A DNA stretch of 64,000 nucleotides from JAAFJM01 sp964529175 (GCA_964529175.1 CAZGVO010000005.1:62001-126000); one strand, 5' to 3'. Counted from the first letter of the stretch, positions 52,950 through 62,720 are shown. The notes: a model not told the origin generated them from the letters alone. Program-made: numbers and translations.

Positions 52950-55139
52950 TTATTTAATAAATAGCATTTCTCTGTACTTAGGTAATTGCCATAAAGTATC
53001 ATCTACTATAAACTCTAAAGCATCACTTGAAGAACGAACATTATCAAATAAAGGTTTCACTTTGTGGCATAATGCTACTGCTGCTTTATGAGTATTGGCA
53101 GCATGATGTGCTTTTTCGGTTTCAGTAATTATTTTTTCTACGTTATCGCTAATGGTTTTGATATGTTTAGAAATAGTTTCGATTGTTTTTAACTGAGTTT
53201 CGTAGCTAGCTTTGCTTAAACCAGCACCTTTTAAAGCTTGCACGTTAGTAGCCAATTTGCTTTGGTATTCCACAGCAGCCGGAATTACATGAGATGTGGC
53301 TAATTGAGATAATGTTTTTGCCTCAATATCAATCTTTTTAACATATAATTCTTGCATAATTTCGTAACGAGCCTCTAATTCTATTTTGCTAAAAATGTTA
53401 TTTCTAGTAAATAAATCAGCCGATTGTTTTGATACATAAGCATTTAGAGCTTCTGGAGTAGTTTTTACATTTGATAATCCGCGCTTTCCAGCTTCTTTAA
53501 CCCACTCATCGCTATAACCATTTCCTTCAAACAAAATATTTTTAGATGCTTTATAGTAAGCTTTTAAAGTACTTAAAATAGCTTCTTCTTTCTTTTTACC
53601 TTTTTTAATTAAGGCATCTACTTCAGCTTTAAATTTGTTTAATTGATCAGCCATAACTGTGTTTAATACAATCATTGCGTTAGCACAATTAGCGCTTGAA
53701 CCTACAGCTCTAAATTCAAATTTATTTCCTGTAAACGCAAATGGCGAAGTACGATTTCTATCAGTATTATCTAATAAAATATCAGGAATTTTGATAACAT
53801 TAATAGCCTGCTTTGATTTGGTATTAACCTTAGCACTCGATTTATCGTTTAAAATTGAATCTAATACATTGGTCATTTGGCTACCAATAAAAATACTCAT
53901 AATTGCTGGTGGAGCTTCGTTTGCACCTAAACGGTGGTCGTTACTAGCAGTAGCAATTGATGCACGTAATAAATCAGCATTATCGCTTACAGCCTTAATT
54001 ACGTTTACGAAAAAAGTAAGGAACTGTAAATTTGTTTCTGGATTTTTGGTTGGAGCCAATAAATTTACTCCAGTATTGGTAATTAAACTCCAGTTATTGT
54101 GTTTTCCGCTTCCATTAACACCAGCAAATGGTTTTTCGTGTAATAATACTTTTAAACCATGGCGCTGACTCACTTTTTCCATTAAATCCATTAGCAATTG
54201 GTTATGGTCAACTGCTAAATTAGCTTCTTCAAAATTTGGAGCACATTCAAATTGGCCTGGAGCTACCTCATTATGACGCGTTTTTAATGGAATACCTAAT
54301 TTATATGCTTCCGTTTCAAAGTCAACCATAAAATCGTGGATTCTTGGAGGAATTGAACCAAAATAATGATCTTCTAATTGTTGCCCTTTTTCAGGAGCAT
54401 GGCCCAATAAAGTACGGCCTGTTAACATTAAATCAGGACGAGCATAAAACATGGCTTCGTCAATTAAAAAATATTCTTGTTCTATACCCAAACTAGCTGA
54501 AGCTTTGGTTACATTTTTATCAAAATATTCTGAACAAACTGCTACTACTGAGTTTTCTACAGCATGCAATGCTTTTAATAATGGCGCTTTAAAATCTAAA
54601 GCTTCGCCTGTGTACGAAACAAAAATGGTAGGAATACATAAAGTTTTACCATTATTTTCTTCCATTATAAATGCTGGCGATGATGGATCCCAAGCAGTGT
54701 AACCGCGTGCTTCAAAAGTGTTACGAATACCTCCATTTGGAAAACTACTTGCATCAGGCTCTTGCTGAACCAAAGCTCCTCCCGAAAATTTTTCCATTGA
54801 ACGTCCTTCTTCTGTTGGTTCAAAAAAGGCATCATGTTTTTCGGCTGTTGCACCAGTTAAAGGTTGAAACCAATGTGTGTAATGCGTAACTCCACGGCTC
54901 ATTGCCCAATTTTTCATTCCCGAAGCTACTGCATCAGCATGGCTGCGGTCAATTTTTTCACCCATTTTTACAGCTCTTGAAACAGCTTCGTAAGCTTCTT
55001 TGCTTAAAAAGTTTTTCATGGCACTGTCGTTAAACACATTGCTGTTGTAAAAATCTGATACTTTTTCAGACGGGGCTTTGGTAAGAACTGGATTTCTGCT
55101 TAGGGCAGTTTTTAAAGCATTAAAACGTAAAGTTGGCAT
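52950..55139 (-). CDS. glnN: Type III glutamine synthetase
   Basis: A 729-residue GSIII, the large form common in Bacteroidota. The N-terminal region (THYTHWFQPLTGATAEKHDAF) and the catalytic block KPFAGVNGSGKHNNWSL are visible, as are RHNEVAPGQFE and the GANEAPPAIMSIFIG segment. It joins ammonia to glutamate using ATP, the main nitrogen-assimilation step, as a dodecamer. ATG start at 55139. It is a single-gene unit. The long ORF on the opposite strand inside it (53659-54168) is a shadow. Confidence 0.97.
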   Translation of the reverse strand: MPTLRFNALKTALSRNPVLTKAPSEKVSDFYNSNVFNDSAMKNFLSKEAYEAVSRAVKMGEKIDRSHADAVASGMKNWAMSRGVTHYTHWFQPLTGATAEKHDAFFEPTEEGRSMEKFSGGALVQQEPDASSFPNGGIRNTFEARGYTAWDPSSPAFIMEENNGKTLCIPTIFVSYTGEALDFKAPLLKALHAVENSVVAVCSEYFDKNVTKASASLGIEQEYFLIDEAMFYARPDLMLTGRTLLGHAPEKGQQLEDHYFGSIPPRIHDFMVDFETEAYKLGIPLKTRHNEVAPGQFECAPNFEEANLAVDHNQLLMDLMEKVSQRHGLKVLLHEKPFAGVNGSGKHNNWSLITNTGVNLLAPTKNPETNLQFLTFFVNVIKAVSDNADLLRASIATASNDHRLGANEAPPAIMSIFIGSQMTNVLDSILNDKSSAKVNTKSKQAINVIKIPDILLDNTDRNRTSPFAFTGNKFEFRAVGSSANCANAMIVLNTVMADQLNKFKAEVDALIKKGKKKEEAILSTLKAYYKASKNILFEGNGYSDEWVKEAGKRGLSNVKTTPEALNAYVSKQSADLFTRNNIFSKIELEARYEIMQELYVKKIDIEAKTLSQLATSHVIPAAVEYQSKLATNVQALKGAGLSKASYETQLKTIETISKHIKTISDNVEKIITETEKAHHAANTHKAAVALCHKVKPLFDNVRSSSDALEFIVDDTLWQLPKYREMLFIK

Positions 55140-55266
55140 ATTTATGTTTGATTTTTGCGGTAAAAATAATGTATAACAAAATATTAGCCTATTTATTTTT
55201 AATTAATGTTGCACATTTTTTCAAGAAGGGTTGAAGAAGCCTTAAAAACAAAAGGCTTTAACAGGC

Positions 55267-55968
55267 TTATTTTTTAGGGCCTTTGGGTTGTAATGGTCTA
55301 ATTTCAAGATTGACAGTATGAAAATTATCAGGCATTTGCAATGCAAAGATTAAATTAGCTGCAACATCTTCGGGCATTAACATATAATCGTGGGGTTTTA
55401 CGCCTGGACTATTTCTAAAAAAATCGGTTTTTACCGCGCCAGGATAAATACAAGTTACTTTTATTTTAAAATCGCGCACTTCGCGAAAAAGCGATTCGCT
55501 AAAACCTTTTACTGCCCATTTGCTTGCAGAATAGCCAACTACTTGTGCCATTCCTTCTAACGCAGCAGTTGAAGCAATATTGATAATATGACCAATTTGT
55601 TTTTCTTTCATTTTAGGCAAAGCCATTTTACAGCAATAAAAAATACCGTTTAAGTTGGTTTCTTGCATTTCATGAAATTGTTCTATAGGCATATCTTCCA
55701 AATAACCAAAATAACCTAAACCTGCGTTATTTATCAGAATATCAATGGTTTGGCCTGAATTTGTAAATATCTGATTAAAAGCATTTTGCACAGAATCGAA
55801 ACTGCGCACATCGCAATTAATAAAAGTGTAATTTGAATTTGGAATGTCGTTATTATTTCTGCCTAAGCCAAATACAGTCGCTCCATTTGCTAATAATTGT
55901 TCGCAAACAGCTTTGCCAATTCCTTTGCTAACACCAGTAACAACGGCTATTTTATTTTGTAAATTCAT
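55267..55968 (-). CDS. Short-chain dehydrogenase/reductase
   Basis: A 233-residue SDR. The cofactor site TGVSKGIGKAV is near residue 12, NNAGLGYFG near residue 87. The Ser of NIASTAALEG, and Tyr and Lys of YSASKWAVKG, form the catalytic set. Substrate unknown. The classical form with no further domain is common in Bacteroidota. ATG start at 55968. It shares no obvious operon with neighbours. Confidence 0.92.
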   Translation of the reverse strand: MNLQNKIAVVTGVSKGIGKAVCEQLLANGATVFGLGRNNNDIPNSNYTFINCDVRSFDSVQNAFNQIFTNSGQTIDILINNAGLGYFGYLEDMPIEQFHEMQETNLNGIFYCCKMALPKMKEKQIGHIINIASTAALEGMAQVVGYSASKWAVKGFSESLFREVRDFKIKVTCIYPGAVKTDFFRNSPGVKPHDYMLMPEDVAANLIFALQMPDNFHTVNLEIRPLQPKGPKK

Positions 55969-56091
55969 GTAAAAATTAAAAGATTAGAAAATTAAAAGAT
56001 TGCAAGATTACAAAAATTAACAGCTTATGATATTTAAAGAAAAAAATTTGTCTTGATAAATTTGCCAATTGCTTATTACCAATTGTTAAAA

Positions 56092-56463
56092 CTACCACTT
56101 TTTAAAAACCACAAAAACAGCTAATACTATTAATGCAAAGCCAAGTAGATGATTCCAAGCCAATTTATCCGATTTAAAAACAAAATAGTTGATTAAAACA
56201 AAAACGGTAAGCGAAATTACCTCTTGAATGGTTTTTAGCTCAAACATATTAAATGGACCTCCATTTTTTTCGTAACCAATTTTATTAGCAGGAACCATTA
56301 GGGCGTATTCAGCTAAAGCTATTAACCAACTAATTAATATAACACCTATTAAGCCAGTATTTTTTAGCCACTCTATTTTATTAAATTGTAAATGGCCATA
56401 CCAAGCAAAAGTCATAAAGGTATTTGAAAGTGTTAAAAGTAGTACGGTATAAAATGCTTTCAT
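56092..56463 (-). CDS. DUF486/DMT-family small membrane protein
   Basis: 123 residues from the ATG at 56463; the frame runs on to a TTG seven codons upstream, which is not preferred. Four helices are predicted. The segment ALAEYALMVPANKIGYEKNG and then GPFNMFELKTIQEV is characteristic of DUF486, a small-multidrug-resistance-like (DMT superfamily) group of unknown substrate. Monocistronic. Confidence 0.9.
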   Translation of the reverse strand: MKAFYTVLLLTLSNTFMTFAWYGHLQFNKIEWLKNTGLIGVILISWLIALAEYALMVPANKIGYEKNGGPFNMFELKTIQEVISLTVFVLINYFVFKSDKLAWNHLLGFALIVLAVFVVFKKW

Positions 56464-56637
56464 TAAATTTTTGTTTAGGGGCAAAATAAAAGAAAATTAT
56501 ATTTAAGAATGTAACTTTAAAAACATATTTAGCTCCCTCCAATAAATTTTAGTTATTATTGCAGGCTTAAAAAATTTACTTTAAGCTTATTACTAGCTAT
56601 TTATAGGAGTTAGTAATTATTTAAAAACACTAAAATT

Positions 56638-57819
56638 TTGAAAAACATTACTTCAGGGCAATTTAAAATGATTGCCAAAACGCAACAAGGCTTGGAGCCT
56701 TTATTAGAAAAAGAATTACAAGAACTTGGAGCACAAAACACGCAGCGCCTAAAGCGAGCAGTTAGTTTTGAAGGCGATAAAAGATTGATGTATAAAGTAA
56801 ATCTTCATTCGCGTTTGGCACTAAAAATACTTTTGCCTTTTTATAGTTTTAAAGCCAGAAACGACCGTGAATTGTATGATGCAATTGGTAGCATTGATTG
56901 GAGCACGTTTTTAGATGTAAATGGTTCATTGGCAATTGATGGATTATTGCGTTCTGATTATTTTAATCATTCGCAATACATAGCTTTAAAAGCGAAAGAT
57001 GCTATTGTTGACCAATTTAGAAGTAAGTTTAACAAGCGCCCAAATGTTGATATTGTTAATCCTGATTTACGTTTGAATTTACATGTTTTTCAAGATAGTG
57101 CCACACTTTCATTAGACTCAAGTAACGATTCGTTGCACCGCAGAGGTTACCGCGAGGATGCAAATAAAGCACCTTTAAATGAGGTAACTGCAGCAGCCAT
57201 TGTTAAAATGACGGGTTGGAATGGTTCAGAGGCTTTGATGGATGGCATGTGCGGAAGTGGAACCATATTGATAGAAGCAGCCATGATGGCTAAAAATATT
57301 CCAGCTAATTACTTACGTAAACGTTTTGGTTTTCAGTCGTGGTTAGATTACGACCATCAACTTTGGCAAGAAGTAAAACAAGAAGGAAAAGCCGGAATAA
57401 AAGATATTAAATTAATCATTAACGGTTCTGATATTTCGTGGGATACATTGCAAATTGCAAAATCAAACGTAGATAAAGCCGGTTTAACTGGCGTAATAAA
57501 ATTAGATAAAACACCTTTTGAAAACCTAACGCCAAATGCTGAAAGAGGTTGCTTAATAATGAATCCGCCTTATGGCGAGCGCTTAGCTTTGGAGGAAGCA
57601 AATGCTTTTTATAAAATGATTGGTGATAAGTTTAAAAAAGATTTTTCTGGCTGGCAAGCTTGGGTTTTATCGTCAAACCAAGAGGCTATGAAAAGCATTA
57701 GGCTAAAAACTTCGCAGCGTTTGTTGGTTTACAATGGCCCTTTAGAATGTAAGTTTCACCAATACGAAATGTACCAAGGCACCAAACGTGTTTTCGATAA
57801 AGAAACTAAAGTAGAATAA
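56638..57819 (+). CDS. THUMP-domain class I RNA methyltransferase (RlmL-like)
   Basis: 393 residues if started at TTG (56638); an ATG at 56668 would remove ten residues. The TTG start is preferred because homologues have about eight residues before MIAKT. Residues about 10-160 form a ferredoxin-like plus THUMP RNA-binding part. The methyltransferase has MDGMCGSGTILIEAA (SAM site) and the amine-directed NPPYGERLA. This corresponds to the N2-guanine methylase half of 23S rRNA RlmL. The second (RlmK) half is absent, as is usual in Bacteroidota. Confidence 0.9.
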   Translation: MKNITSGQFKMIAKTQQGLEPLLEKELQELGAQNTQRLKRAVSFEGDKRLMYKVNLHSRLALKILLPFYSFKARNDRELYDAIGSIDWSTFLDVNGSLAIDGLLRSDYFNHSQYIALKAKDAIVDQFRSKFNKRPNVDIVNPDLRLNLHVFQDSATLSLDSSNDSLHRRGYREDANKAPLNEVTAAAIVKMTGWNGSEALMDGMCGSGTILIEAAMMAKNIPANYLRKRFGFQSWLDYDHQLWQEVKQEGKAGIKDIKLIINGSDISWDTLQIAKSNVDKAGLTGVIKLDKTPFENLTPNAERGCLIMNPPYGERLALEEANAFYKMIGDKFKKDFSGWQAWVLSSNQEAMKSIRLKTSQRLLVYNGPLECKFHQYEMYQGTKRVFDKETKVE

Positions 57820-57820
57820 A

Positions 57821-59137
57821 TTATTCGTTCACCATATTTAACCAAACCGTTCGCCAATGCTCCCATTCGGGAGTATTGGTAAGGTTGGAGTTATGCCAAA
57901 TACTTATAAAGTTTCCGCCTACTTTTTTAACTTCAATCTTTAAATTTCTAATAGCTATATTGGCTTCATCAGGAGTAAAATTTTCTCCATTTTTTAAAGT
58001 AACATCCATTATGCAAGGCGAAAATATTTCTAAGTTTTTTGCGTTATTTTCTATCAAATCAAAAAACTGAAAACCTTTGCTAGTGCTAGCTCTAAATCCA
58101 ATTTTATTACCATAAGCCATGCTGTAATCTTCCAATATATTGCTTTCTATTAAGTGATTAAAACTAGCTGGTAGTTTAAATTTTAAAAAATGAAATCGGC
58201 TTGTACTAATTGTGGTTTTGCTTATTTTTTCTAATTCAGTTTTTTCTGTAAAAAGTATTTTTTTACTTGAACTAGCGTGGTATGAAGGGTGAATTCCAAT
58301 TGGAAATTTAGAAGCAATTTGCTTTATTAAATTTTGATATTCGCTACTTTCTGGCAGCAAGTTTTTATCATGTGTACTTTCGCTTTCGGCTAGTAAAAAA
58401 AAGAAATGAGATAGTTTATTACCTAATGATTTAAAAATAAAATTATAAGTATCAAATTCATCTTTTAGGTTTTTGTCAAATTGTTTATTTAGTTCTTTAA
58501 AGTCAAACCGGAATAAATTACCCAAAACTTTTTTGTAAAATCTAAATGAGCTTAAACCTTTGTATTTGTATGCAAAATCAACATCAAAAGTATTTAACTC
58601 AGCATAATTAGTGAGTGTATAATTGATATGATTGTACTGTTTATGAATAATTTTGCCAAGCTCAATTGCCCAAAAATCAACCAAAGGAATTTGTAAAAAA
58701 CCATTCTTAAAGGCTAAACTTTCTTCAACTTTAAATCTATTGTGTAAATCGAAATGAGGGTGAATGTATTCCTCATATCTACTTAATAAATAAAAACTTG
58801 CACTAAAAATATCGAACGGTAAATGCTGTTTTGGTGGTTCTACAAATTTATCAGTATCAAATTTTAAGTTAAAAAAGGTATGAATAAACTGCTCACTTTT
58901 TTCAACTAAAACAGGTATTTTCTTTAAATTTTCTTCAAATAAAAGTGTGTGTGCTGGAATATTAATGCAGTGCTCCATGATGGTATTGGAGTAGTTTATT
59001 TTAGGCATTTTTGAACGCATAAAATAATCAAAGCTATCGGTTACTGTATAAGTTATTTGAAGGCGTTTAAATAAAACTTCATTCAAAATATATTGTAATC
59101 GTGGCGATTTTTCGTCAGCTGCAAAAATCAAAAGCAT
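57821..59137 (-). CDS. Polysaccharide-deacetylase-like protein with DUF7033 N-terminus
   Basis: A 438-residue cytoplasmic protein. The N-terminal half (residues about 1-190) contains the DUF7033-like FDIFSASFYLLSRYEEY and the C-terminal half looks like a degenerate NodB deacetylase barrel: NTFDVDFAYKYKG early, FPIGIHPSYHASS, then GFRASTSKGFQFFDL and IWHNSNL. The typical DxD and HxxxH zinc sets are only partly visible, with HPSYH kept. A role in cell-wall or exopolysaccharide handling is likely but unproven. It is convergent with the RNA methyltransferase gene. Confidence 0.75.
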   Translation of the reverse strand: MLLIFAADEKSPRLQYILNEVLFKRLQITYTVTDSFDYFMRSKMPKINYSNTIMEHCINIPAHTLLFEENLKKIPVLVEKSEQFIHTFFNLKFDTDKFVEPPKQHLPFDIFSASFYLLSRYEEYIHPHFDLHNRFKVEESLAFKNGFLQIPLVDFWAIELGKIIHKQYNHINYTLTNYAELNTFDVDFAYKYKGLSSFRFYKKVLGNLFRFDFKELNKQFDKNLKDEFDTYNFIFKSLGNKLSHFFFLLAESESTHDKNLLPESSEYQNLIKQIASKFPIGIHPSYHASSSKKILFTEKTELEKISKTTISTSRFHFLKFKLPASFNHLIESNILEDYSMAYGNKIGFRASTSKGFQFFDLIENNAKNLEIFSPCIMDVTLKNGENFTPDEANIAIRNLKIEVKKVGGNFISIWHNSNLTNTPEWEHWRTVWLNMVNE

Positions 59138-59170
59138 ACTGCAATATACAATTTGGGGTTAAATTATAAA

Positions 59171-59794
59171 TTATTGTTTTTCAAGTAGTTTTATTTCATC
59201 TACAAACCATTGTCCAATAGGTCTTTTTGTCCAAATGCTCTTAATACCTATTGTTTCTGCAGCTTTAAAGTGCATTCGGGTATCGTCAATAAATATGGTT
59301 TCTTCAGGCTTTAGGTTATTTTCATCTAAAATAATTTGCCACGCTTCTACATGTGGTTTGCGTAAATTTATTTGATGTGAGTAATAAATTTTATCAAAAA
59401 GACTTTCCCAAATTTCATCTGGATGGTCTTTTTCAAATATTTTTTTAAATTCTTGAATATGTAATTCGTTGGTGTTGCTTAGAATAAAAATCTTATAATC
59501 TTTTCTAAGTTGTTTTAAAATTTCAATTCTATCGGTTGGTACATTTAAAATCATGTTGTTCCAAGCATGAGTAATTTCTACATCGCTAGCATTTCCTTTT
59601 AGCTCAGCCTTAATGGTTTGTACAAATGTTTCAGTATTTACTTTACCCAATTCGTATTCTTTAAAAATGGGCAATTTTTCATTTACTTCGTCTAAATCAA
59701 TATTGAGTCGTTTAAAACTTCTAATGGTTCTATCTTGGTCAAGATTTACAATTACACCGCCTAAATCAAAAATTATAGCTTTATATTTTAACAT
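59171..59794 (-). CDS. HAD-IA family hydrolase
   Basis: 207 residues from the ATG at 59794, chosen because MLKYKAIIFDLGGVIV begins the fold; a 16-residue longer frame exists. Motif I Asp10 is in FDLGGV, motif II in FILSNTNE, motif III Lys in LRKPHVEAW and motif IV in FIDDTRMHF. It is a haloacid-dehalogenase-type phosphatase (epoxide-hydrolase-like HAD-IA). The substrate is unknown. Its start region overlaps the upstream promoter of the divergent tRNA. Confidence 0.92.
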   Translation of the reverse strand: MLKYKAIIFDLGGVIVNLDQDRTIRSFKRLNIDLDEVNEKLPIFKEYELGKVNTETFVQTIKAELKGNASDVEITHAWNNMILNVPTDRIEILKQLRKDYKIFILSNTNELHIQEFKKIFEKDHPDEIWESLFDKIYYSHQINLRKPHVEAWQIILDENNLKPEETIFIDDTRMHFKAAETIGIKSIWTKRPIGQWFVDEIKLLEKQ

Positions 59795-59807
59795 TTTATA
59801 AAAATTA

Positions 59808-59839
59808 TTTGCAATAATAATACAAATTACATACTTTCG
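59808..59839 (+). promoter_or_regulatory. Candidate promoter for the CAT tRNA
   Basis: TTTG (59808-59811), 20 bases, then TACTTTCG (59832-59839). The start point would be about 30 bases before the tRNA. Confidence 0.45.
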
Positions 59840-59875
59840 CACTCCCTAAAAAATCAAAGAATAATCATTTGATTT

Positions 59876-59949
59876 GGGCCTATAGCTCATTCGGTTAGAG
59901 CAACTGACTCATAATCAGTAGGTGCCTGGTTCGATTCCAGGTGGGCCCA
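59876..59949 (+). tRNA. tRNA with CAT anticodon (Met or lysidine-type Ile2)
   Basis: A full cloverleaf: acceptor GGGCCTA/TGGGCCC, D-arm GCTC/GAGC, anticodon loop CTCATAA (anticodon CAT) on a 5-bp stem, T-arm with GTTCGATTC. CCA is not encoded. The CAT anticodon may be elongator Met or TilS-modified Ile2; the first base pair G-C argues against initiator. Only a specific classifier could settle it. Confidence 0.95.
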
Positions 59950-59950
59950 C

Positions 59951-59983
59951 AAAAGCTACTTCCAAAAGAGGTAGCTTTTTTTG
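59951..59983 (+). terminator. Terminator after the CAT tRNA
   Basis: AAAAGCTAC pairs with GTAGCTTTT, and TTTG follows, just after the tRNA 3' end. Confidence 0.85.
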
Positions 59984-60063
59984 TTTTCATCACATTTGCA
60001 TAATAATTTCAACATAAAGTAGTAATGCTTTATTATTGCACCTTTAATGCTGCAATATTTATA

Positions 60064-61959
60064 ATGTTAAAAAGGCTTCGCTTTCAAAAATTACTCTTAT
60101 ACAAAATACTTTTGGTTTTATTGGTTTATACTTTGTGTAGATTAATTTTCCTGGTTTTAAATCCAGCCTTTTTTCAGTTTGGTTTTTTAGAAATTGCTCA
60201 TACCTTTTATGTTGGGCTTTTGTTCGATTTTTCAGCAATTATTTATACCAATTCATTATTTATTTTATTGGTAGTATTGCCTTTTAAATTCAGAAGTTAT
60301 GGTTGGTTTCAACGCACCATTAATACATTGTTTTATATAGTAAATAGCTTGGCTGTTTTGCTTAATTTAATCGATACTGCTTACTTTAAATTTTCGGGTA
60401 AACGCTCAGGTTTAGAGTTGCTGAAAATGAGCGATGAACTTGGAGGAGTTTGGAAAAATTATGTATTAGATTACTGGCATATTGTAATTATTTTACTATC
60501 AGTTATTTATATTTTGATTTGGCTTAACAAGCGGATTGCAAAAAATATAGATATTAGCGCAATAATTTACAATTGGAAACAATATTTAAGCGAGTTAACA
60601 GCACTAATAGTTATAGCTGTCATTTGTTTTTTAGGGGCTAGGGGAGGAGTAAATTTAACACCCATAAACACTTTTGACGCTGCAAGAATTAGTCGCGCAG
60701 AATTGGTGCCGCTTATTGTAAATACGCCCTTTCAGTTTTTAATGAGTACCCAACAGGTTGGTTTAACAGCTCAAAATTATTTTGATACCAATACTGTTAA
60801 GCAATATTTTAACCCGATAAAAACAGTTAATCAATTAGATACATTAAAAGCTAAGCCTAATATTGTTGTTTTAATTTTAGAAAGTGTTGGTAAGGAATAT
60901 GTTGGTTATTTTAATCAAGGAAAAGGCTATACACCATTTATTGATTCATTAATGAAAAGTAGTTTGGTTTATACCCATGCATATGCGAACGGAAAGCGTT
61001 CCATTGAAGGTATTCCGGCAGTAGTTGCCTCCTTGCCAACTTGGATGGATAATGATTACATGAGTAGTTATTATCAAAGTAATCAATTAAAAAGTTTAGG
61101 TGCATACTTACAAGATTTTGGTTATCAAACAAGTTTTTATCATGGAGGTAAAAACGGAACCATGAGCTTTGATAACTTTACTGCTATAACCAAAGGAGGT
61201 GAATATTTTGGTTTAAATGAGTATCCAAACAAGGCAGATTTTGACCAACATTGGGGCATTTTTGATGAACCTTATTTACAATATTTTGCCAATCAATTAT
61301 CAAGTAATAAACAACCGTTTTATGCCTCATTGTTTACGCTTTCATCTCACCATCCATATAGTATTCCAGCGCATTTAAGTGCTAAATTTACCGAAGGTAC
61401 TTTACCTATACACCGAACTATAAAATACGCTGATTATGCTTTGCAGCAATTTTTTGCAAAAGCTAAAAATGAGCCATGGTTTAATAATACCATCTTTATC
61501 ATCACGGCTGATCATTCGGCTGAAAATGAAAAACCTTATTATCAAACCACACAAGGTAAATATGAAATTCCGTTGTTTGTGTATAGTGCCAATAGTCAAT
61601 TGGTAAAACCCTCGATTAATGACACTACCATCCAACAAATTGATATTTTACCAATGGCATTAAATTATGTTTCATATCCAAGAGCATTTTATAGTTTTGG
61701 AGAAAGTTTAGGGCAAAATCATTGGGCAATGCAGCTTACAAACGGTTTCTATCAGTATATAACTTGGCCTTATGTTTATCATTTTGATGGTAAAGCTGGT
61801 TTGGCCTTTTTTGATTTGAAAAAGGATAGTTTTATGCGAACCAATCAACTTAAAAATGTGCAATATTTGCCCATTATAAATAAAATGGATAGCGCTGTAA
61901 AATGTATTATCCAGCAATACAATAACGATTTGATTAACAATAAAACTTACGTAAAATAA
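60064..61959 (+). CDS. LtaS-type sulfatase-fold phosphotransferase
   Basis: 631 residues from the ATG at 60064; another ATG at 60025 adds 13 residues. Five N-terminal helices are followed by a periplasmic alkaline-phosphatase-superfamily domain. The metal Glu273 is in LILESVGKEY. The nucleophile position is Ser313 in ANGKRSIEG, where most such proteins have Thr. SSHHPY and TADHSAEN complete the site. Relatives add phosphoglycerol or phosphoethanolamine to glycans or lipids. It probably leads an operon with the next two small genes, 7 and 6 bases apart. Confidence 0.88.
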   Translation: MLKRLRFQKLLLYKILLVLLVYTLCRLIFLVLNPAFFQFGFLEIAHTFYVGLLFDFSAIIYTNSLFILLVVLPFKFRSYGWFQRTINTLFYIVNSLAVLLNLIDTAYFKFSGKRSGLELLKMSDELGGVWKNYVLDYWHIVIILLSVIYILIWLNKRIAKNIDISAIIYNWKQYLSELTALIVIAVICFLGARGGVNLTPINTFDAARISRAELVPLIVNTPFQFLMSTQQVGLTAQNYFDTNTVKQYFNPIKTVNQLDTLKAKPNIVVLILESVGKEYVGYFNQGKGYTPFIDSLMKSSLVYTHAYANGKRSIEGIPAVVASLPTWMDNDYMSSYYQSNQLKSLGAYLQDFGYQTSFYHGGKNGTMSFDNFTAITKGGEYFGLNEYPNKADFDQHWGIFDEPYLQYFANQLSSNKQPFYASLFTLSSHHPYSIPAHLSAKFTEGTLPIHRTIKYADYALQQFFAKAKNEPWFNNTIFIITADHSAENEKPYYQTTQGKYEIPLFVYSANSQLVKPSINDTTIQQIDILPMALNYVSYPRAFYSFGESLGQNHWAMQLTNGFYQYITWPYVYHFDGKAGLAFFDLKKDSFMRTNQLKNVQYLPIINKMDSAVKCIIQQYNNDLINNKTYVK

Positions 61960-61966
61960 AAACACA

Positions 61967-62275
61967 ATGAATAACAAAATAAAAGTGCTTAAAAATTTTA
62001 AAATAATTGCAATAGCTGAAGGTATTTCGTTTTTAGTATTGTTGCTTATAGCCATGCCTTTAAAATATATGATGCAAATACCCGAACCAGTAAAATATGT
62101 TGGCTGGGCGCATGGTGTATTATTTGTGCTTTATGGTATTTTGTTGCTACAAGTTTTTATAGTGGTAAAATGGAGTTTCATTAAAACTTTGGTAGCATTC
62201 TTAGTTTCATTTATCCCTTTTGGTACCTTTTGGCTCGATGCAAGAATTAATAAAGAGATAGCGGAAATGAAATAG
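61967..62275 (+). CDS. DUF3817 small membrane protein
   Basis: A 102-residue protein with three helices and the family blocks AIAEGISFLVLLLIAMPLKY, VGWAHGVLFVLYG and SFIPFGTFWLDA. DUF3817 proteins are widespread and uncharacterised. It follows the LtaS-type gene by 7 bases. Confidence 0.92.
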   Translation: MNNKIKVLKNFKIIAIAEGISFLVLLLIAMPLKYMMQIPEPVKYVGWAHGVLFVLYGILLLQVFIVVKWSFIKTLVAFLVSFIPFGTFWLDARINKEIAEMK

Positions 62276-62281
62276 TTATAA

Positions 62282-62719
62282 ATGAAAGAAATAATAGTTT
62301 TCTTAGTTTTTATAATTTGTCTTTTGGGAGGTTGTGCCAACAATCATCCAAAATTAGAATGCAATTCAACTTCAGAAATTTTATTTAAGAATCGGTTTTT
62401 AGTTAAAGTAATTGACAGTATTATAGGAGATAAAGATTATGACAATTCCTATTCATTAATATTGATTATTAAGAACTTTGACAAAAGTAAGTTGCTTTAT
62501 TTGAACAAAACCAATCGGAAACTTGGTGAAGAAAAGCCACAAGTTATATCTTTCTATAAAAATATTCCTGTGTATGTTCACTTACTGAACTATGAAAATT
62601 TATTCAGCATGTCTGAGAATTTACTACAAGATTCTTCTAATTATGAATATACACTCTATTGTAAACCAGTTAGGCTTATAATGGAAGGAGATAGTATATT
62701 CTACAGTTCTAGAAATTAG
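62282..62719 (+). CDS. Hypothetical lipoprotein
   Basis: A 145-residue protein with a classic lipobox (LLGGC, Cys18). The mature part has no known domain; it is acidic and has scattered aromatic residues. It is probably the last gene of the LtaS/DUF3817 operon, 6 bases downstream. The direct repeat of the tRNA-Pro end begins right after its stop. Confidence 0.75.
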   Translation: MKEIIVFLVFIICLLGGCANNHPKLECNSTSEILFKNRFLVKVIDSIIGDKDYDNSYSLILIIKNFDKSKLLYLNKTNRKLGEEKPQVISFYKNIPVYVHLLNYENLFSMSENLLQDSSNYEYTLYCKPVRLIMEGDSIFYSSRN

Positions 62720-62720
62720 C

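Noticed and set aside
53659..54168. Long 169-codon ORF opposite glnN
   Set aside because: It lies entirely inside the well-supported glutamine synthetase III gene on the other strand, and its translation has no recognisable pattern.
59876..59949. Initiator tRNA-fMet
   Set aside because: The first acceptor pair is G-C; initiators lack a strong pair there, so Met or Ile2 is preferred.
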